DNA of 17,694 nt. Origin: an uncultured Peptoniphilus sp. GTDB lineage: Bacteria; Bacillota; Clostridia; Tissierellales; Peptoniphilaceae. Numbering within the stretch: position 1 is the first letter of the stretch; each line of letters opens with the position of its first letter. Below, in pieces: positions 1-7,791 of this stretch. The notes beneath the pieces were generated by a model. That model was not told the DNA's origin and did not search any database. It saw only the letters and a list, made by a program, of their open reading frames with translations. The translations under genes were made by a program, and so were the position numbers. The stretch covers positions 1 to 17,694 of the forward strand of contig NZ_CAMILN010000036.1 in assembly GCF_946222045.1 (NCBI RefSeq). The letters are read 5' to 3'.

Positions 1-510
1 TTTTTTACTTTCATTAGATGTAACTTTCTTTTCTTCTTTTACTTCTTCAGCTTTAACTTGATCTTCTTTTTTAAGATTTTTTCCTTCTATTTCGGCTTTG
101 TCTTTTAAGTCCTTAGCTTCGGATTTAAGATTTTCACCTTTCATCTTAGCATCTCTTTCAATTTTTTTAGCCTTGCTTTCAGTTTTTTCTTTTATGCTTT
201 CAGTCTTATTTTTTAAGTCATCCACTTTTGAATTTGACTTTTTCTTTTCTCTTCTTTTCTTGCCTCGATCCTTTTTTCTTGAACCATCGTAGGCTTCTTT
301 TTCTTTAATTTCAGAAATTTTTTTAGAAGGAGTTTCCTTATTTGACTTTGTCTCACTTAACTTATTTACTTCTTCCTTCTTCGAATTATTAGCTTTTTTT
401 CTTCCTTCAATAGGCTTTTTAGGTTTACCCTTCTTCTTAACAAGTGACTTTCTCCAGAAGATCAAGCAAACGATTACAACGACGGCAATTATGTATACTT
501 TGTCTTTCAT
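1..510 (-). CDS. Membrane-anchored Lys/Glu-rich protein, 3' end outside window
   Basis: Reading the minus strand from an ATG at 508-510 gives 170 codons without a stop, so the gene continues past the left edge. A GGAGG lies about 6 bases before the ATG. Residues about 4-19 (VYIIAVVVIVCLIFW) form a single N-terminal membrane segment, followed at once by basic residues (KSLVKKKGK), which suggests a cytoplasmic tail. The rest is extremely rich in Lys, Glu, Ser and Asn. From about residue 104 it becomes a run of K/E/A-rich segments (such as KNKTESIKEKTESKAKK) with the look of a long amphipathic or coiled helix, similar to LEA-like or YtxH-like stress proteins. I do not recognise the family. Low complexity makes homology calls unreliable, but the ribosome site, promoter and open frame make it a real gene. 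It is separated from murJ upstream by a terminator and is therefore transcribed alone. Confidence 0.8.
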   Translation of the reverse strand, partial: MKDKVYIIAVVVIVCLIFWRKSLVKKKGKPKKPIEGRKKANNSKKEEVNKLSETKSNKETPSKKISEIKEKEAYDGSRKKDRGKKRREKKKSNSKVDDLKNKTESIKEKTESKAKKIERDAKMKGENLKSEAKDLKDKAEIEGKNLKKEDQVKAEEVKEEKKVTSNESKK

Positions 511-533
511 ATAAACACCTCCAATTAATTAAC

Positions 534-539
534 ATTATA
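534..539 (-). promoter_or_regulatory. -10 element for the lysine-rich membrane protein gene
   Basis: On the minus strand a perfect TATAAT lies about 24 bases before the start codon of the gene ending at the left edge. No good -35 sits at 17 bases; a TTGAAG lies 22 bases upstream, too far for normal spacing. The promoter is placed by the -10 and by the murJ terminator just before it. Confidence 0.4.
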
Positions 540-590
540 TCACTTTATCAAGAAAAGACTACTTCAACTGTATAAAATTTTAAAAATTTA

Positions 591-621
591 CAAAAAAACA
601 AGACCCGAAGAATCGAGTCTT
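591..621 (-). terminator. Intrinsic terminator of murJ
   Basis: On the minus strand, AAGACTCGA pairs with TTCGGGTCTT across a four-base loop: 9 pairs including one G-T. A run of seven T follows after one G. It starts about 16 bases after the murJ stop codon and ends transcription before the next minus-strand gene. Confidence 0.85.
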
Positions 622-637
622 GATTTTGATTTAAAAT

Positions 638-2248
638 TTAATTTTCTATAGATTTATTTTGCCTGCTTTCAATTTTATCTCTAACTATTGAAACAACATC
701 TATAACTTCACGCACGCCCAACTTGTAGAGGCAGAAGACATAAACTGAAGCTGCAATAAGGACTACTAGCATTAGGAAAAGTAATCTCAATAGAGTTTGG
801 ACTCCACCTGATGTTAGTGCCATAATGAGTTTTTCGTAAGGGAAGTAGGATAAAGTTATTACTCCCATAACAAGAGATGCCATTATAGTTTTAACAAGAG
901 CCTTGATGTAGGACCTAGTTCCAAGATTTCCAATTTTTCTCTTCAAAAGTATGAAGGAAATGAAAACTGCAATTGTTGTTGCAATGGAAACTGAAGCTGC
1001 CAGTCCATTTGTACCAAAGTGTCTTGCCACTAAGAGATTAAGGCCAACGTTAATAGCCACGTTAGTTACACCAACATAGAAGGGCGTCTTTGTGTCTCCA
1101 ATAGAATAGTAAATCCTATTTAAGACGTTTATAACAGAAATTGAAATAAGAGAAAGGGAGTAACATCTAAGTGTTGATGTTGCTGCAATACCATTGGCCG
1201 CAGTAAAGGAACCACGAACAAAGGCAATTTCTATTATAGGTCTTGCCAAGATAATTAGTCCCACAGTTGCAGGCACAGTTATAAATAAAACAGTCTTAAC
1301 TGATGCATTCATAACCTTTTTGCCAAGCTTCATGTCGCCAGATCCCAAGGTCCTTGTAAGAATAGGGAAAACTATGGCAGTGATGGCTGTTATGAAAATT
1401 CCAATTATCATGGTATTCATTTTATTCGAATAGTATAAAATTGATGCTGCACCTTCGCCCATTGTTGATGCTAAACGCCTATTTACAATTGTGTTTATGT
1501 CATTAACTGATACAGAAACAAAAACAGGAAGAGCAAGTACAATTGCTTCCCTAACATACTCGTCCTTAAAGTCTGCCACAAATTTTGGCCTGTAGCCAAT
1601 TTTCATTGCGTTAGGTAGGAGGAACAAGAATTGTGCCAAGATACCTAGGACTGATGCAATTGTAAGGCCAATAATCCCAACGTGGTGGGAGAAAAGTAGT
1701 AGATATATTATATAAGTTAAGTTAAGGGGTATTGCAATTGCACCAGTTGCTGCAAATTTTCCACCGTGCTGGAGGTAGCCCTCCATTACACCTACCCAGG
1801 ATGAAAATAAAACTACGGGCATTCCAACTTGTATTAGTTTAATAACTATTGCATAAGTTTCAGGATTTTTTGTTGAAACTGTTAGAAGTGCAATTTGTTT
1901 AGGAAATAAGATTCCAAGAATAATTAGGACAAAGGACATTAGAGATGTCACCGTCAATAAATTATTTGTGAAATAATTTTTCCTACTTGGTCCATGGTCG
2001 CTTTCTGCCTTTTGAGCAGATGGTATATATGTTGTTGCTATTGCCTGAGTGACAAAGCTTGCTATCATTGCTGTTGCTGCTTGGGCAAGAGAAAAGGCGT
2101 CCATTTCTTTGCCGGCACCAAAGACATAGGCTGTCAGTGACTCCCTAAAAAAACCAAAGACCTTTCCCAATAAAAGAAAGCCTGTTATGGCTAGGGTGGA
2201 CTTTGCAATTCTTGAGCCTGTGTTGGTCTCGTTACTTTTATTTTCCAA
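638..2248 (-). CDS. murJ: Lipid II flippase MurJ (MviN family)
   Basis: A polytopic membrane protein of 536 residues, close to the 510-530 usual for MurJ. MurJ moves undecaprenyl-linked peptidoglycan precursor (lipid II) across the cytoplasmic membrane. The N-terminus (TLAITGFLLLGKVFGFFRES, then DAFSLAQ) matches the MviN/MOP-superfamily first helix with its conserved Arg followed by Glu. About 14 hydrophobic segments follow, and the loop near the middle (NRRLASTMGEGAASILYYSN) is typical of the family. The start is TTG: an AAAGGAG ribosome site lies 8 bases before it and no ATG or GTG lies nearby in frame. The C-terminus after the last helix is short and charged. It is a single-gene unit, with a consensus promoter and its own terminator, divergent from the ABC exporter. 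It is probably essential for wall synthesis unless an Amj-type flippase is also present. Confidence 0.93.
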   Translation of the reverse strand: MENKSNETNTGSRIAKSTLAITGFLLLGKVFGFFRESLTAYVFGAGKEMDAFSLAQAATAMIASFVTQAIATTYIPSAQKAESDHGPSRKNYFTNNLLTVTSLMSFVLIILGILFPKQIALLTVSTKNPETYAIVIKLIQVGMPVVLFSSWVGVMEGYLQHGGKFAATGAIAIPLNLTYIIYLLLFSHHVGIIGLTIASVLGILAQFLFLLPNAMKIGYRPKFVADFKDEYVREAIVLALPVFVSVSVNDINTIVNRRLASTMGEGAASILYYSNKMNTMIIGIFITAITAIVFPILTRTLGSGDMKLGKKVMNASVKTVLFITVPATVGLIILARPIIEIAFVRGSFTAANGIAATSTLRCYSLSLISISVINVLNRIYYSIGDTKTPFYVGVTNVAINVGLNLLVARHFGTNGLAASVSIATTIAVFISFILLKRKIGNLGTRSYIKALVKTIMASLVMGVITLSYFPYEKLIMALTSGGVQTLLRLLFLMLVVLIAASVYVFCLYKLGVREVIDVVSIVRDKIESRQNKSIEN

Positions 2249-2277
2249 TTTAAAATCTCCTTTATAAGTCTTATAAA

Positions 2278-2306
2278 ATTATAATTTGTTTGGATTTTTA
2301 TGTCAA
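2278..2306 (-). promoter_or_regulatory. Consensus sigma-A promoter of murJ
   Basis: Reading the minus strand, TTGACA (2301-2306), a 17-base spacer and TATAAT (2278-2283) match both hexamers perfectly. It stands about 30 bases before the TTG start of murJ. This is the strongest promoter in the window. Confidence 0.85.
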
Positions 2307-2326
2307 GTAAGGTTATTTTCTAGACT

Positions 2327-2355
2327 TTTAAAGGATTTTATTTTTGTGTTATTAT
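2327..2355 (+). promoter_or_regulatory. Probable promoter of the ABC exporter gene
   Basis: TTTAAA (2327-2332), a 17-base spacer and TATTAT (2350-2355) lie about 50 bases before the ATG at 2404, in the intergenic region shared with the divergent murJ promoter. The match is moderate and the surrounding AT-rich sequence offers other registers. Confidence 0.4.
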
Positions 2356-2403
2356 ATATAAGATACATTATTAAAATAATGAATTTTATATAGAGGAGGA
2401 AAA

Positions 2404-4149
2404 ATGAAAAATAAAAATTTAATAAAAAAAGTTGCCCCTTACTTTTATAAGTATAGGTTCACACTTTTTCTTGATTTGTTTTGTTCAGGTCTAACAACTG
2501 CAAGTGAAATGATCCTGCCACTAATCTTAAGAGCCCTAACTAATAAGGGAGTTAATGATCTTGCTTCAATGAGCTTTGACTTCGTTATGAAATTGGCCCT
2601 TATATATGTAGGAATCAAGGCAATAGAAGTTGTTGCCCAATACTTTATGACATCCATTGGTCATATTATGGGGGCAAAGATAGAGACTGATATGAGGAGG
2701 GACCTTTACGCCCACCTCCAAACTCTTTCGGATACTTTTTATAATGAAACCAAGGTTGGTGTTATTATGTCAAGGATTACCAACGACCTCTTTGACATAA
2801 CAGAATTTGCCCACCACTGCCCAGAGGAATATTTTATTGGGGCCATAAAGATAATTATTTCCCTAATTATTCTTTTAAACTTCAACGTAAAGATGACTCT
2901 TTTAATTTATATCATGATTCCACTTATGATTTACTTCTCAGGTCACTTTAGAAACAAGATGCGTAAGGCCCAAAAGGACCAAAGAGTTCACGTTGGTAAT
3001 CTAAACTCTGCCATTGAAGATTCTCTTCTTGGAATAAGAGTTGTGAAGTCCTTCGCAAAAGAAGACCTTGAAAAGGAAAAGTTCACTCATGAGAACAACA
3101 AGTTCCTAGGAATAAAGAAGATCTACTACAGGTCCATGGCTGGCTTTAATACAGTTAACAGGATTTTTGACGGTTTGATGTATCTTATCTTAATAATTTC
3201 TGGTGGCTACTTCCTAATGAAGGGTGAAATTGGACCAGAAGACTTAATCGTCTATGTAATGTACGTTCAATCCCTTCTTGCAACTGTTAGAAGAATTATT
3301 GAATTCACAGAGCAATTCCAAAAGGGAATGACAGGTATAGAAAGATTTTCAGAAATTATGTCAATAGAAGCTGACATCAAGGACAAGGAAGGTGCCATAG
3401 AGATAAAAAGTCTTAGGGGAGAAATTACCTTTGACCATGTAGACTTCTCTTATGGTCAGGGCGAAGAAAAAGTCTTGGAAGATTTTTCAGTTCACATTTC
3501 CCCTGGTAAGAAGCTTGCCATAGTTGGACCAAGTGGTGCTGGAAAGACCACAATTTGTAATTTGATTCCGAGATTTTATGACGTTGACAAGGGATCAGTT
3601 AAGGTGGATGGACTTGATGTGAGAGATGTAGAGCTTAAATCTCTTAGAGAAAACATTGGAATAGTTCAACAAGATGTCTATTTATTCTCTGGCTCTGTTA
3701 GAGACAACATTGCCTATGGCAAGGAAGGTGCAAGTGACGAGGAAGTCATAAAAGCTGCCAAACTTGCAGGAGCCTATGAATTTATAAAAAATCTACCAGA
3801 TGGTTTTGACACCTATGTGGGAGAGCGTGGAGTAAAACTTTCTGGAGGACAAAAGCAAAGAATTTCTATTGCCAGAGTCTTCTTAAAGAATCCACCAATT
3901 TTAATCCTAGACGAAGCAACTTCTGCCCTTGACAACAAGTCTGAAGTTGTTGTTCAAGATTCTATTGAAAAACTATCAAAGGGAAGGACAACTCTTACTA
4001 TTGCTCATAGACTTACAACTGTCCAAAACGCAGACTTAATTCTCGTAATGACTAAAGACGGAATAATCGAAAGAGGAACTCATAAAGAATTAATGGAAGA
4101 GAAGTCCTACTATTACAACCTATACACTAAGGGTGGTAGGTTAGAATAA
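2404..4149 (+). CDS. ABC-type exporter, fused membrane and ATPase domains
   Basis: A half-transporter of 581 residues (type IV/MsbA-like fold) that should work as a homodimer or with an unseen partner to push out a drug, lipid or peptide. Residues about 15-320 hold six membrane helices with the usual long cytoplasmic loops (GVIMSRITNDL; SLLGIRVVKSFAKE). The ATPase follows: Walker A GPSGAGKTT at 375-383, signature LSGGQ at 479-483, Walker B LILDE ending in the catalytic Glu504, and the switch His535 in AHRLTT. All catalytic residues are present, so it should be active. GAGGAGG lies just before the ATG. No paired second exporter gene is adjacent, which argues for a homodimer. The substrate cannot be told from sequence. 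The gene after it, a nitroreductase, is 57 bases away with no terminator between, so the two are probably co-transcribed. Confidence 0.92.
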   Translation: MKNKNLIKKVAPYFYKYRFTLFLDLFCSGLTTASEMILPLILRALTNKGVNDLASMSFDFVMKLALIYVGIKAIEVVAQYFMTSIGHIMGAKIETDMRRDLYAHLQTLSDTFYNETKVGVIMSRITNDLFDITEFAHHCPEEYFIGAIKIIISLIILLNFNVKMTLLIYIMIPLMIYFSGHFRNKMRKAQKDQRVHVGNLNSAIEDSLLGIRVVKSFAKEDLEKEKFTHENNKFLGIKKIYYRSMAGFNTVNRIFDGLMYLILIISGGYFLMKGEIGPEDLIVYVMYVQSLLATVRRIIEFTEQFQKGMTGIERFSEIMSIEADIKDKEGAIEIKSLRGEITFDHVDFSYGQGEEKVLEDFSVHISPGKKLAIVGPSGAGKTTICNLIPRFYDVDKGSVKVDGLDVRDVELKSLRENIGIVQQDVYLFSGSVRDNIAYGKEGASDEEVIKAAKLAGAYEFIKNLPDGFDTYVGERGVKLSGGQKQRISIARVFLKNPPILILDEATSALDNKSEVVVQDSIEKLSKGRTTLTIAHRLTTVQNADLILVMTKDGIIERGTHKELMEEKSYYYNLYTKGGRLE

Positions 4150-4206
4150 AATCTTTTGGGGTAATATCTTACTAAGATGAAATTAAGAGATCTTGTGAGG
4201 TGAACT

Positions 4207-4782
4207 ATGAAAGATTATATAGAAATAATTAAGAAGAGAAGGTCCTACTATAACTTGTCAGAAGATGTGGACCTTACAAATGAAGAAGTAAAATATCTTG
4301 TGGAAGACGTCATGAACATAACTCCATCACATATGAATGCAGAGACAACTAGGATTGTCTTGCTCTTTGATGACAAGTCCAAGGACTTTTGGACAAAAGT
4401 TAATGAAACTTTTGACAATTCTATAAATGAAGAAAAGTTCCATGGATTTTATCATGCCAAGGGAACTGCCCTAATTTTTATAGACATGAATGAAATTTGG
4501 GATCAAGAAATAAATATTCCTTCATATAAAGATTATTTTGAAACTTGGGGCCACCACTCAGCTGCTATGCTTCAACTTAATCTTTGGCAAGCCCTAAGGG
4601 ACGAAGAAATTGGAGCAAGCAACCAACACTACAATCCAGTAATTGATGAGTGGGTTAAGGAAGATTATGACCTTCCAGAATACTGGGAGCTTGTGGCACA
4701 AATGCCTTTTGGAAAAATCGAAGAAGAACCAGAACCAAAAGAAAAGAAAGCAATTGAAGAAAAGTTAAAGGTTATTGAATAA
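4207..4782 (+). CDS. FMN-dependent nitroreductase-family protein (Frm2/HBN1-like)
   Basis: A 191-residue protein of the nitroreductase fold, matching the small, single-domain Frm2/HBN1-type subgroup. The N-terminal IIKKRRSYYNL has the Arg-Arg-Ser that contacts the FMN phosphate. The central stretch WGHHSAAMLQLNLWQALRDE and then GASNQHYNP are typical of this subgroup. Members reduce nitro or quinone compounds with NAD(P)H; the physiological substrate here is unknown. The last ~20 residues (EEEPEPKEKKAIEEKLK) are a charged tail. GAGGTG lies about 6 bases before the ATG. It follows the ABC exporter by 57 bases and is closed by a terminator, so the pair could be a detoxification unit, although this is only an inference from position. 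Confidence 0.85.
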   Translation: MKDYIEIIKKRRSYYNLSEDVDLTNEEVKYLVEDVMNITPSHMNAETTRIVLLFDDKSKDFWTKVNETFDNSINEEKFHGFYHAKGTALIFIDMNEIWDQEINIPSYKDYFETWGHHSAAMLQLNLWQALRDEEIGASNQHYNPVIDEWVKEDYDLPEYWELVAQMPFGKIEEEPEPKEKKAIEEKLKVIE

Positions 4783-4785
4783 GAG

Positions 4786-4810
4786 CTAGGTCCAAGTGAC
4801 CTAGTTTTTT
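4786..4810 (+). terminator. Intrinsic terminator after the nitroreductase gene
   Basis: CTAGGTC (4786-4792) pairs perfectly with GACCTAG (4798-4804) across a five-base loop, followed by six T. It starts three bases after the stop codon. Confidence 0.85.
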
Positions 4811-4825
4811 CTTTGTTCATATTTC

Positions 4826-4854
4826 TTGTAATGAGGAAAACTAATGCTTATAAT
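4826..4854 (+). promoter_or_regulatory. Sigma-A promoter of the thiamine-precursor operon
   Basis: TTGTAA (4826-4831), a 17-base spacer and a perfect TATAAT (4849-4854). Transcription should start near 4861, almost exactly at the first base of the TPP aptamer, so there is little untranslated RNA before the riboswitch. Confidence 0.75.
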
Positions 4855-4860
4855 TAACTT

Positions 4861-4938
4861 ATCAGGGGAGCGCATGCTGAGATTAGGTTTATCCTTAAAC
4901 CCTTTGAACCGGGACAGGTAATGCTGTCTAGGGAAGGC
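4861..4938 (+). promoter_or_regulatory. TPP riboswitch aptamer (THI element)
   Basis: All conserved blocks of the thiamine pyrophosphate aptamer occur in order: GGGGAGC, CTGAGA, ACCCTTTGAACC, GGTAATGC and TAGGGAAG. A short stem AGC/GCT precedes CTGAGA, and GACAG/CTGTC encloses the GTAATG loop, as expected for the pyrophosphate-sensing arm. An optional hairpin (GGTTTA/TAAACC) lies between the CTGAGA and ACCC blocks. A terminator hairpin follows directly, so TPP binding most likely stops transcription of the downstream importer genes. The closing P1 stem is not obvious by eye. Confidence 0.95.
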
Positions 4939-4939
4939 T

Positions 4940-4964
4940 GCCTCTATTAGTAGAGGCTTTTTTT
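4940..4964 (+). terminator. Riboswitch-controlled intrinsic terminator
   Basis: GCCTCTA (4940-4946) pairs perfectly with TAGAGGC (4951-4957) across a four-base loop, followed by seven T. Its left arm begins where the TPP aptamer ends, and the first gene starts 28 bases beyond. This is the expression platform: the terminator forms in the presence of TPP. Confidence 0.9.
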
Positions 4965-4991
4965 ATTGGAATTTTTTATAAGGAGGTTAAG

Positions 4992-5291
4992 ATGAAAATA
5001 TCAGTAGCAATACAAATCCTACCAACTACTGCAGAAGGAACATCTGAATCTGTGGTCCAAGTAGTTGATAAGGTAATAGAATATATACAAAGCCAAGAAG
5101 TTGATTATGTAGTCACTCCCTTTGAAACAGTTATAGAGTTAGACGACTTTGACAAGGCCTTTGAAATCTTAAAGAACTGTGTGAAGTTAGCAGGAGAAAT
5201 TTCGGAACAAGTGGCTTGTTACTCCAAGACCTTTTATTCTGAGAAAGGAATATTGACAATTGAAGAAAAGACAGGCAAGTATCAAGGATAA
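4992..5291 (+). CDS. Thiamine-binding-type protein (PF01910, YkoF/MTH1187-like)
   Basis: A 99-residue ferredoxin-like small protein of the thiamine-binding family. The ordered pieces MKISVAIQILPT, DKVIEYIQSQEVDYVVTPFE and AFEILKNCVKLAGE match this family: a beta strand, a helix, then the V-x-P-F/M-E-T strand. Family members bind thiamine or its hydroxymethylpyrimidine part and are often linked to thiamine-precursor transporters. The family forms oligomers and has no signal peptide, so it acts in the cytoplasm, perhaps as a pyrimidine buffer or chaperone. It is the first gene after the TPP riboswitch, with AAGGAGG 6 bases before its ATG. Its last ~10 codons overlap the start of the permease gene, which implies translational coupling. 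Confidence 0.85.
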   Translation: MKISVAIQILPTTAEGTSESVVQVVDKVIEYIQSQEVDYVVTPFETVIELDDFDKAFEILKNCVKLAGEISEQVACYSKTFYSEKGILTIEEKTGKYQG

Positions 5292-6024
5292 TATCTCAGC
5301 AGCTTCTTTGATAATAATTATTTTAGTCCTTTGGCACTTGGCGACAACTTATGGCGGGGTATCGGCCTTTATGCTTCCAAAGCCCCTTGATGTTGTCAAG
5401 GCCTTTGTAAATGACTTTCCAACAATTTCATCCCACATGTGGACAACCTTGACAGAAGCCTTTTTAGGTTTGTTTGTTGGCGTGAGCTTGGGTTTTATTG
5501 TGGCACTATTAATGGATTTATCAGACACACTTTATTCTGCCTTTTATCCAATTTTAGTAATTAGTCAGACTGTTCCCACTGTTGCAATTGCACCCCTACT
5601 TGTCCTTTGGATGGGTTATGGTGTAATGCCAAAAATTACCTTAATTGTAATTGGAACTTTTTTCCCAATTGCAGTTTCCCTTCTCGAAGCCTTTAAGCAA
5701 GTAGATCCAGATAAGACAAAGCTTCTTAAGGCTATGGGGGCAGGCAAGTATGAAATCTATAAGTATATTAAATTTCCAGAAAGTCTTACAAATTTTTTTG
5801 CTGCCTTTAAGATAGCTGTTTCCTATTCAGTTGTAGGTGCAGTTATTGCCGAATGGTTAGGTGGATACAAGGGACTGGGAGTATATATGATAAGAGTTCA
5901 AAAGAACTACTCCTTTGACAAGATGTTTGCAGTTATATTTTTAATTTCGGCAATTTCGCTAATTTTGATGAAGTTAGTTAGCTTTATCCAAAGAAAGTCA
6001 ATGCCGTGGACGGAGGTAAAATGA
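5260..6024 (+). CDS. thiX: ABC permease for thiamine pyrimidine precursor (ThiX)
   Basis: A 254-residue permease of the SsuC/TauC-like class with six membrane helices. The EAA loop that docks the ATPase is clear (LLKAMGAGKYEIYKYIKFPES, about residues 154-174), followed by SYSVVGAVIAEWLGG, typical of this class. The start is a TTG at 5260 inside the preceding gene (32-base overlap): it keeps the whole first helix, and AAAGGA at 5244-5249 lies 10 bases before it. The first in-frame ATG (at MLPKP) would cut off helix one. The gene lies between the thiamine-binding-type protein and an NMT1/THI5-type binding lipoprotein, under a TPP riboswitch. This makes thiamine-pyrimidine import (HMP or formylaminopyrimidine) much more likely than sulfonate or nitrate. 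It overlaps thiY by the four bases ATGA. Confidence 0.85.
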   Translation: MKKRQASIKDNISAASLIIIILVLWHLATTYGGVSAFMLPKPLDVVKAFVNDFPTISSHMWTTLTEAFLGLFVGVSLGFIVALLMDLSDTLYSAFYPILVISQTVPTVAIAPLLVLWMGYGVMPKITLIVIGTFFPIAVSLLEAFKQVDPDKTKLLKAMGAGKYEIYKYIKFPESLTNFFAAFKIAVSYSVVGAVIAEWLGGYKGLGVYMIRVQKNYSFDKMFAVIFLISAISLILMKLVSFIQRKSMPWTEVK

Positions 6025-7040
6025 AAAATTTAAGAAAACTATTAATTTTAATCCTTGTTGGACTCTTCCTAACAGGATGTGGCAAAAAAGACGATGCAAA
6101 GGCAGGAGGAGAGAGGGACCTTCCAAAGGAAAAGGTAAGCTTTTTACTTGACTGGGAACCAAATGTAAACCACGCAGGTCTTTATGTTGCTATGGATAAG
6201 GGCTTCTTTGAAGAAGAAGGCATAGAAGTAGAAGTAAACCAACCACCAGCAAATGGTGCTGAATCTTTAGTAGCATCAGGTAAGGCTGAGTTTGGAGTAT
6301 CTTACCAAGATACAATTGCACCAGCCTTTGCTAGTGATGAGCCACTTCCAGTAACAGCTCTTGCAGCTATAATAAATCACAACACTTCAGGAATTATTTC
6401 TATGAAGGAAACTGGCATTGAAAGACCAAAAGACATGGAAGGACACAATTATGCAACTTGGGGACTTCCAATTGAACAAGCAATATTAAGACAAGTAATA
6501 ACAGATGACGGCGGGGACTTCTCTAAGGTTGAGCTTCTTCCAGAAAATGTTGTAAATGCAATCCAAGCTATTAGTGGAAAAATCGATTCGGTTTGGGTAT
6601 TCTTCCAAGTTGACGGAGTTCTTGCAGCAAAGGAAAATGTGCCAATTAACTACTTTGCCTTTAGAGATATCAGCCCAGTATTTGACTACTACACACCAAT
6701 CCTTATTGCAAACAACGACTTCTTAGAAAATAAAGAGGATGTAGCAAAGAGATTTATGCGTGCCTTTGTAAAGGGTTATGAATATGCAGCAGAAAATCCT
6801 AAGGAAGCAGCAGAAATTTTAGTTAAGATAAATCCAGAACTTGACAAGGACTTTGTAGAACAAGGAATGGAATATCTTGCTGACAAGTACCAAGACGATG
6901 CAGCTTACTTTGGACAAATTGATCCAGACAGATGGAACAATTTCTACCAATGGCTATGGGAAAACAAACTAATCGACAAGGAAATTCCAAAGGACTTTGG
7001 ATTCACTGACGATTTTGTAAATCCAGAAAAATTAAAATGA
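6021..7040 (+). CDS. thiY: Pyrimidine-precursor-binding lipoprotein (ThiY, NMT1/THI5-like)
   Basis: The 339-residue binding protein of the importer. Residues 1-20 are a lipoprotein signal peptide ending in the lipobox LTGC with Cys20, so the mature protein is tethered outside the membrane. The mature start (LLDWEPNVNHAGLYVAMDKG) is the hallmark of the NMT1/THI5-like family (PF09084). Known members bind HMP or N-formyl-aminomethyl-pyrimidine, a thiamine breakdown product. The domain continues through SGKAEFGVSYQDT, typical of this two-lobed fold. I chose the ATG at 6021 rather than a GTG 15 bases upstream, because GGAGG lies 4 bases before the ATG and the signal peptide begins properly there. 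It overlaps thiX (ATGA at 6021-6024) and thiZ (ATGA at 7037-7040). The exact ligand cannot be read from sequence alone. Confidence 0.9.
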   Translation: MKNLRKLLILILVGLFLTGCGKKDDAKAGGERDLPKEKVSFLLDWEPNVNHAGLYVAMDKGFFEEEGIEVEVNQPPANGAESLVASGKAEFGVSYQDTIAPAFASDEPLPVTALAAIINHNTSGIISMKETGIERPKDMEGHNYATWGLPIEQAILRQVITDDGGDFSKVELLPENVVNAIQAISGKIDSVWVFFQVDGVLAAKENVPINYFAFRDISPVFDYYTPILIANNDFLENKEDVAKRFMRAFVKGYEYAAENPKEAAEILVKINPELDKDFVEQGMEYLADKYQDDAAYFGQIDPDRWNNFYQWLWENKLIDKEIPKDFGFTDDFVNPEKLK

Positions 7041-7789
7041 GTGAAAAATTAGAAATTTTAAGAGTAGAAAATGTTGACAAGTCCTTTAATGACAACTTGG
7101 TCTTAAAGGACATCAACATTAAATTAAATAAGGGAGAATTAGTTTCTCTTGTGGGGGTATCTGGCAGTGGCAAGACAACTCTTTTCAATATTATAGCAGG
7201 TCTCTTGGCACCAGATGAGGGCAAGGTTTATCTAAAGGGAGAAGATATCACAGGCAAGGCAGGTAATATTTCTTATATGCTTCAGAAGGACATGCTCCTA
7301 CCCTACATGACAATAATCGACAATGTTTCACTTCCTCTAGTTCTTCGTGGCAAAAAGAAGAAAGAAGCAAGAGAAGAAGTTTATGGACTTTTCGAAGACT
7401 TTGGCCTAGAAGGCTGGCAAGATAAGTTTCCATCGCAACTTTCTGGAGGAATGGCACAACGTGCAGCCCTTCTTAGGACCTATGTCTTTTCTAATGAAGT
7501 TGCTCTTCTTGATGAGCCTTTTTCTGCTCTTGATGCAATAACTAAGGCATCAATTCACAAGTGGTACAAAAATATTATTAATGAAATTGGAATTTCCACA
7601 ATTTTTATCACACATGATATTGAAGAAGCAGTGAAACTCTCCGATAGAATATATATTATGGGGAAAAATCCTGGAACAATAATTGAAGAAATACAAATTA
7701 ATGAAGATTTTCATGAAAACTTTTTCGAAGATAAAAAATTTATAGAATATAAAAAACGTATTATTGAAAAACTAGATAAACTCATATAA
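7037..7789 (+). CDS. thiZ: ABC importer ATPase (ThiZ)
   Basis: A 250-residue ATPase subunit with Walker A GVSGSGKTT at 40-48, Q-loop Gln83, signature LSGGM at 135-139, Walker B VALLDE at 155-160 with catalytic Glu160, and switch His193 in THDIEEAV. It is of the SsuB/TauB/ThiZ type, without an extra C-terminal regulatory domain. The start overlaps the stop of thiY in ATGA, and no clear ribosome site precedes it, so its translation probably depends on thiY. It is the last gene of the TPP-controlled operon and is followed by a terminator. No thiamine biosynthesis enzyme or tenA lies in this window, so the imported pyrimidine must be processed by genes elsewhere. Confidence 0.9.
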   Translation: MSEKLEILRVENVDKSFNDNLVLKDINIKLNKGELVSLVGVSGSGKTTLFNIIAGLLAPDEGKVYLKGEDITGKAGNISYMLQKDMLLPYMTIIDNVSLPLVLRGKKKKEAREEVYGLFEDFGLEGWQDKFPSQLSGGMAQRAALLRTYVFSNEVALLDEPFSALDAITKASIHKWYKNIINEIGISTIFITHDIEEAVKLSDRIYIMGKNPGTIIEEIQINEDFHENFFEDKKFIEYKKRIIEKLDKLI

Positions 7790-7791
7790 TA

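Noticed and set aside
98..292. Plus-strand 64-residue open frame at the left edge
   Set aside because: It is antisense to the lysine-rich gene: its Phe/Leu/Ser-rich product is the mirror of Lys/Glu codons. No ribosome site.
1194..1433. Plus-strand 79-residue open frame within murJ
   Set aside because: Antisense shadow of a membrane protein gene; no ribosome site.
4150..4206. Terminator between the ABC exporter and nitroreductase genes
   Set aside because: Only a 5-pair ATCTT/AAGAT stem without a T-run is present; co-transcription is more likely.
6006..6020. Alternative GTG start of thiY 15 bases upstream
   Set aside because: It would place charged residues before the signal peptide and would cover the ribosome site that serves the ATG at 6021.
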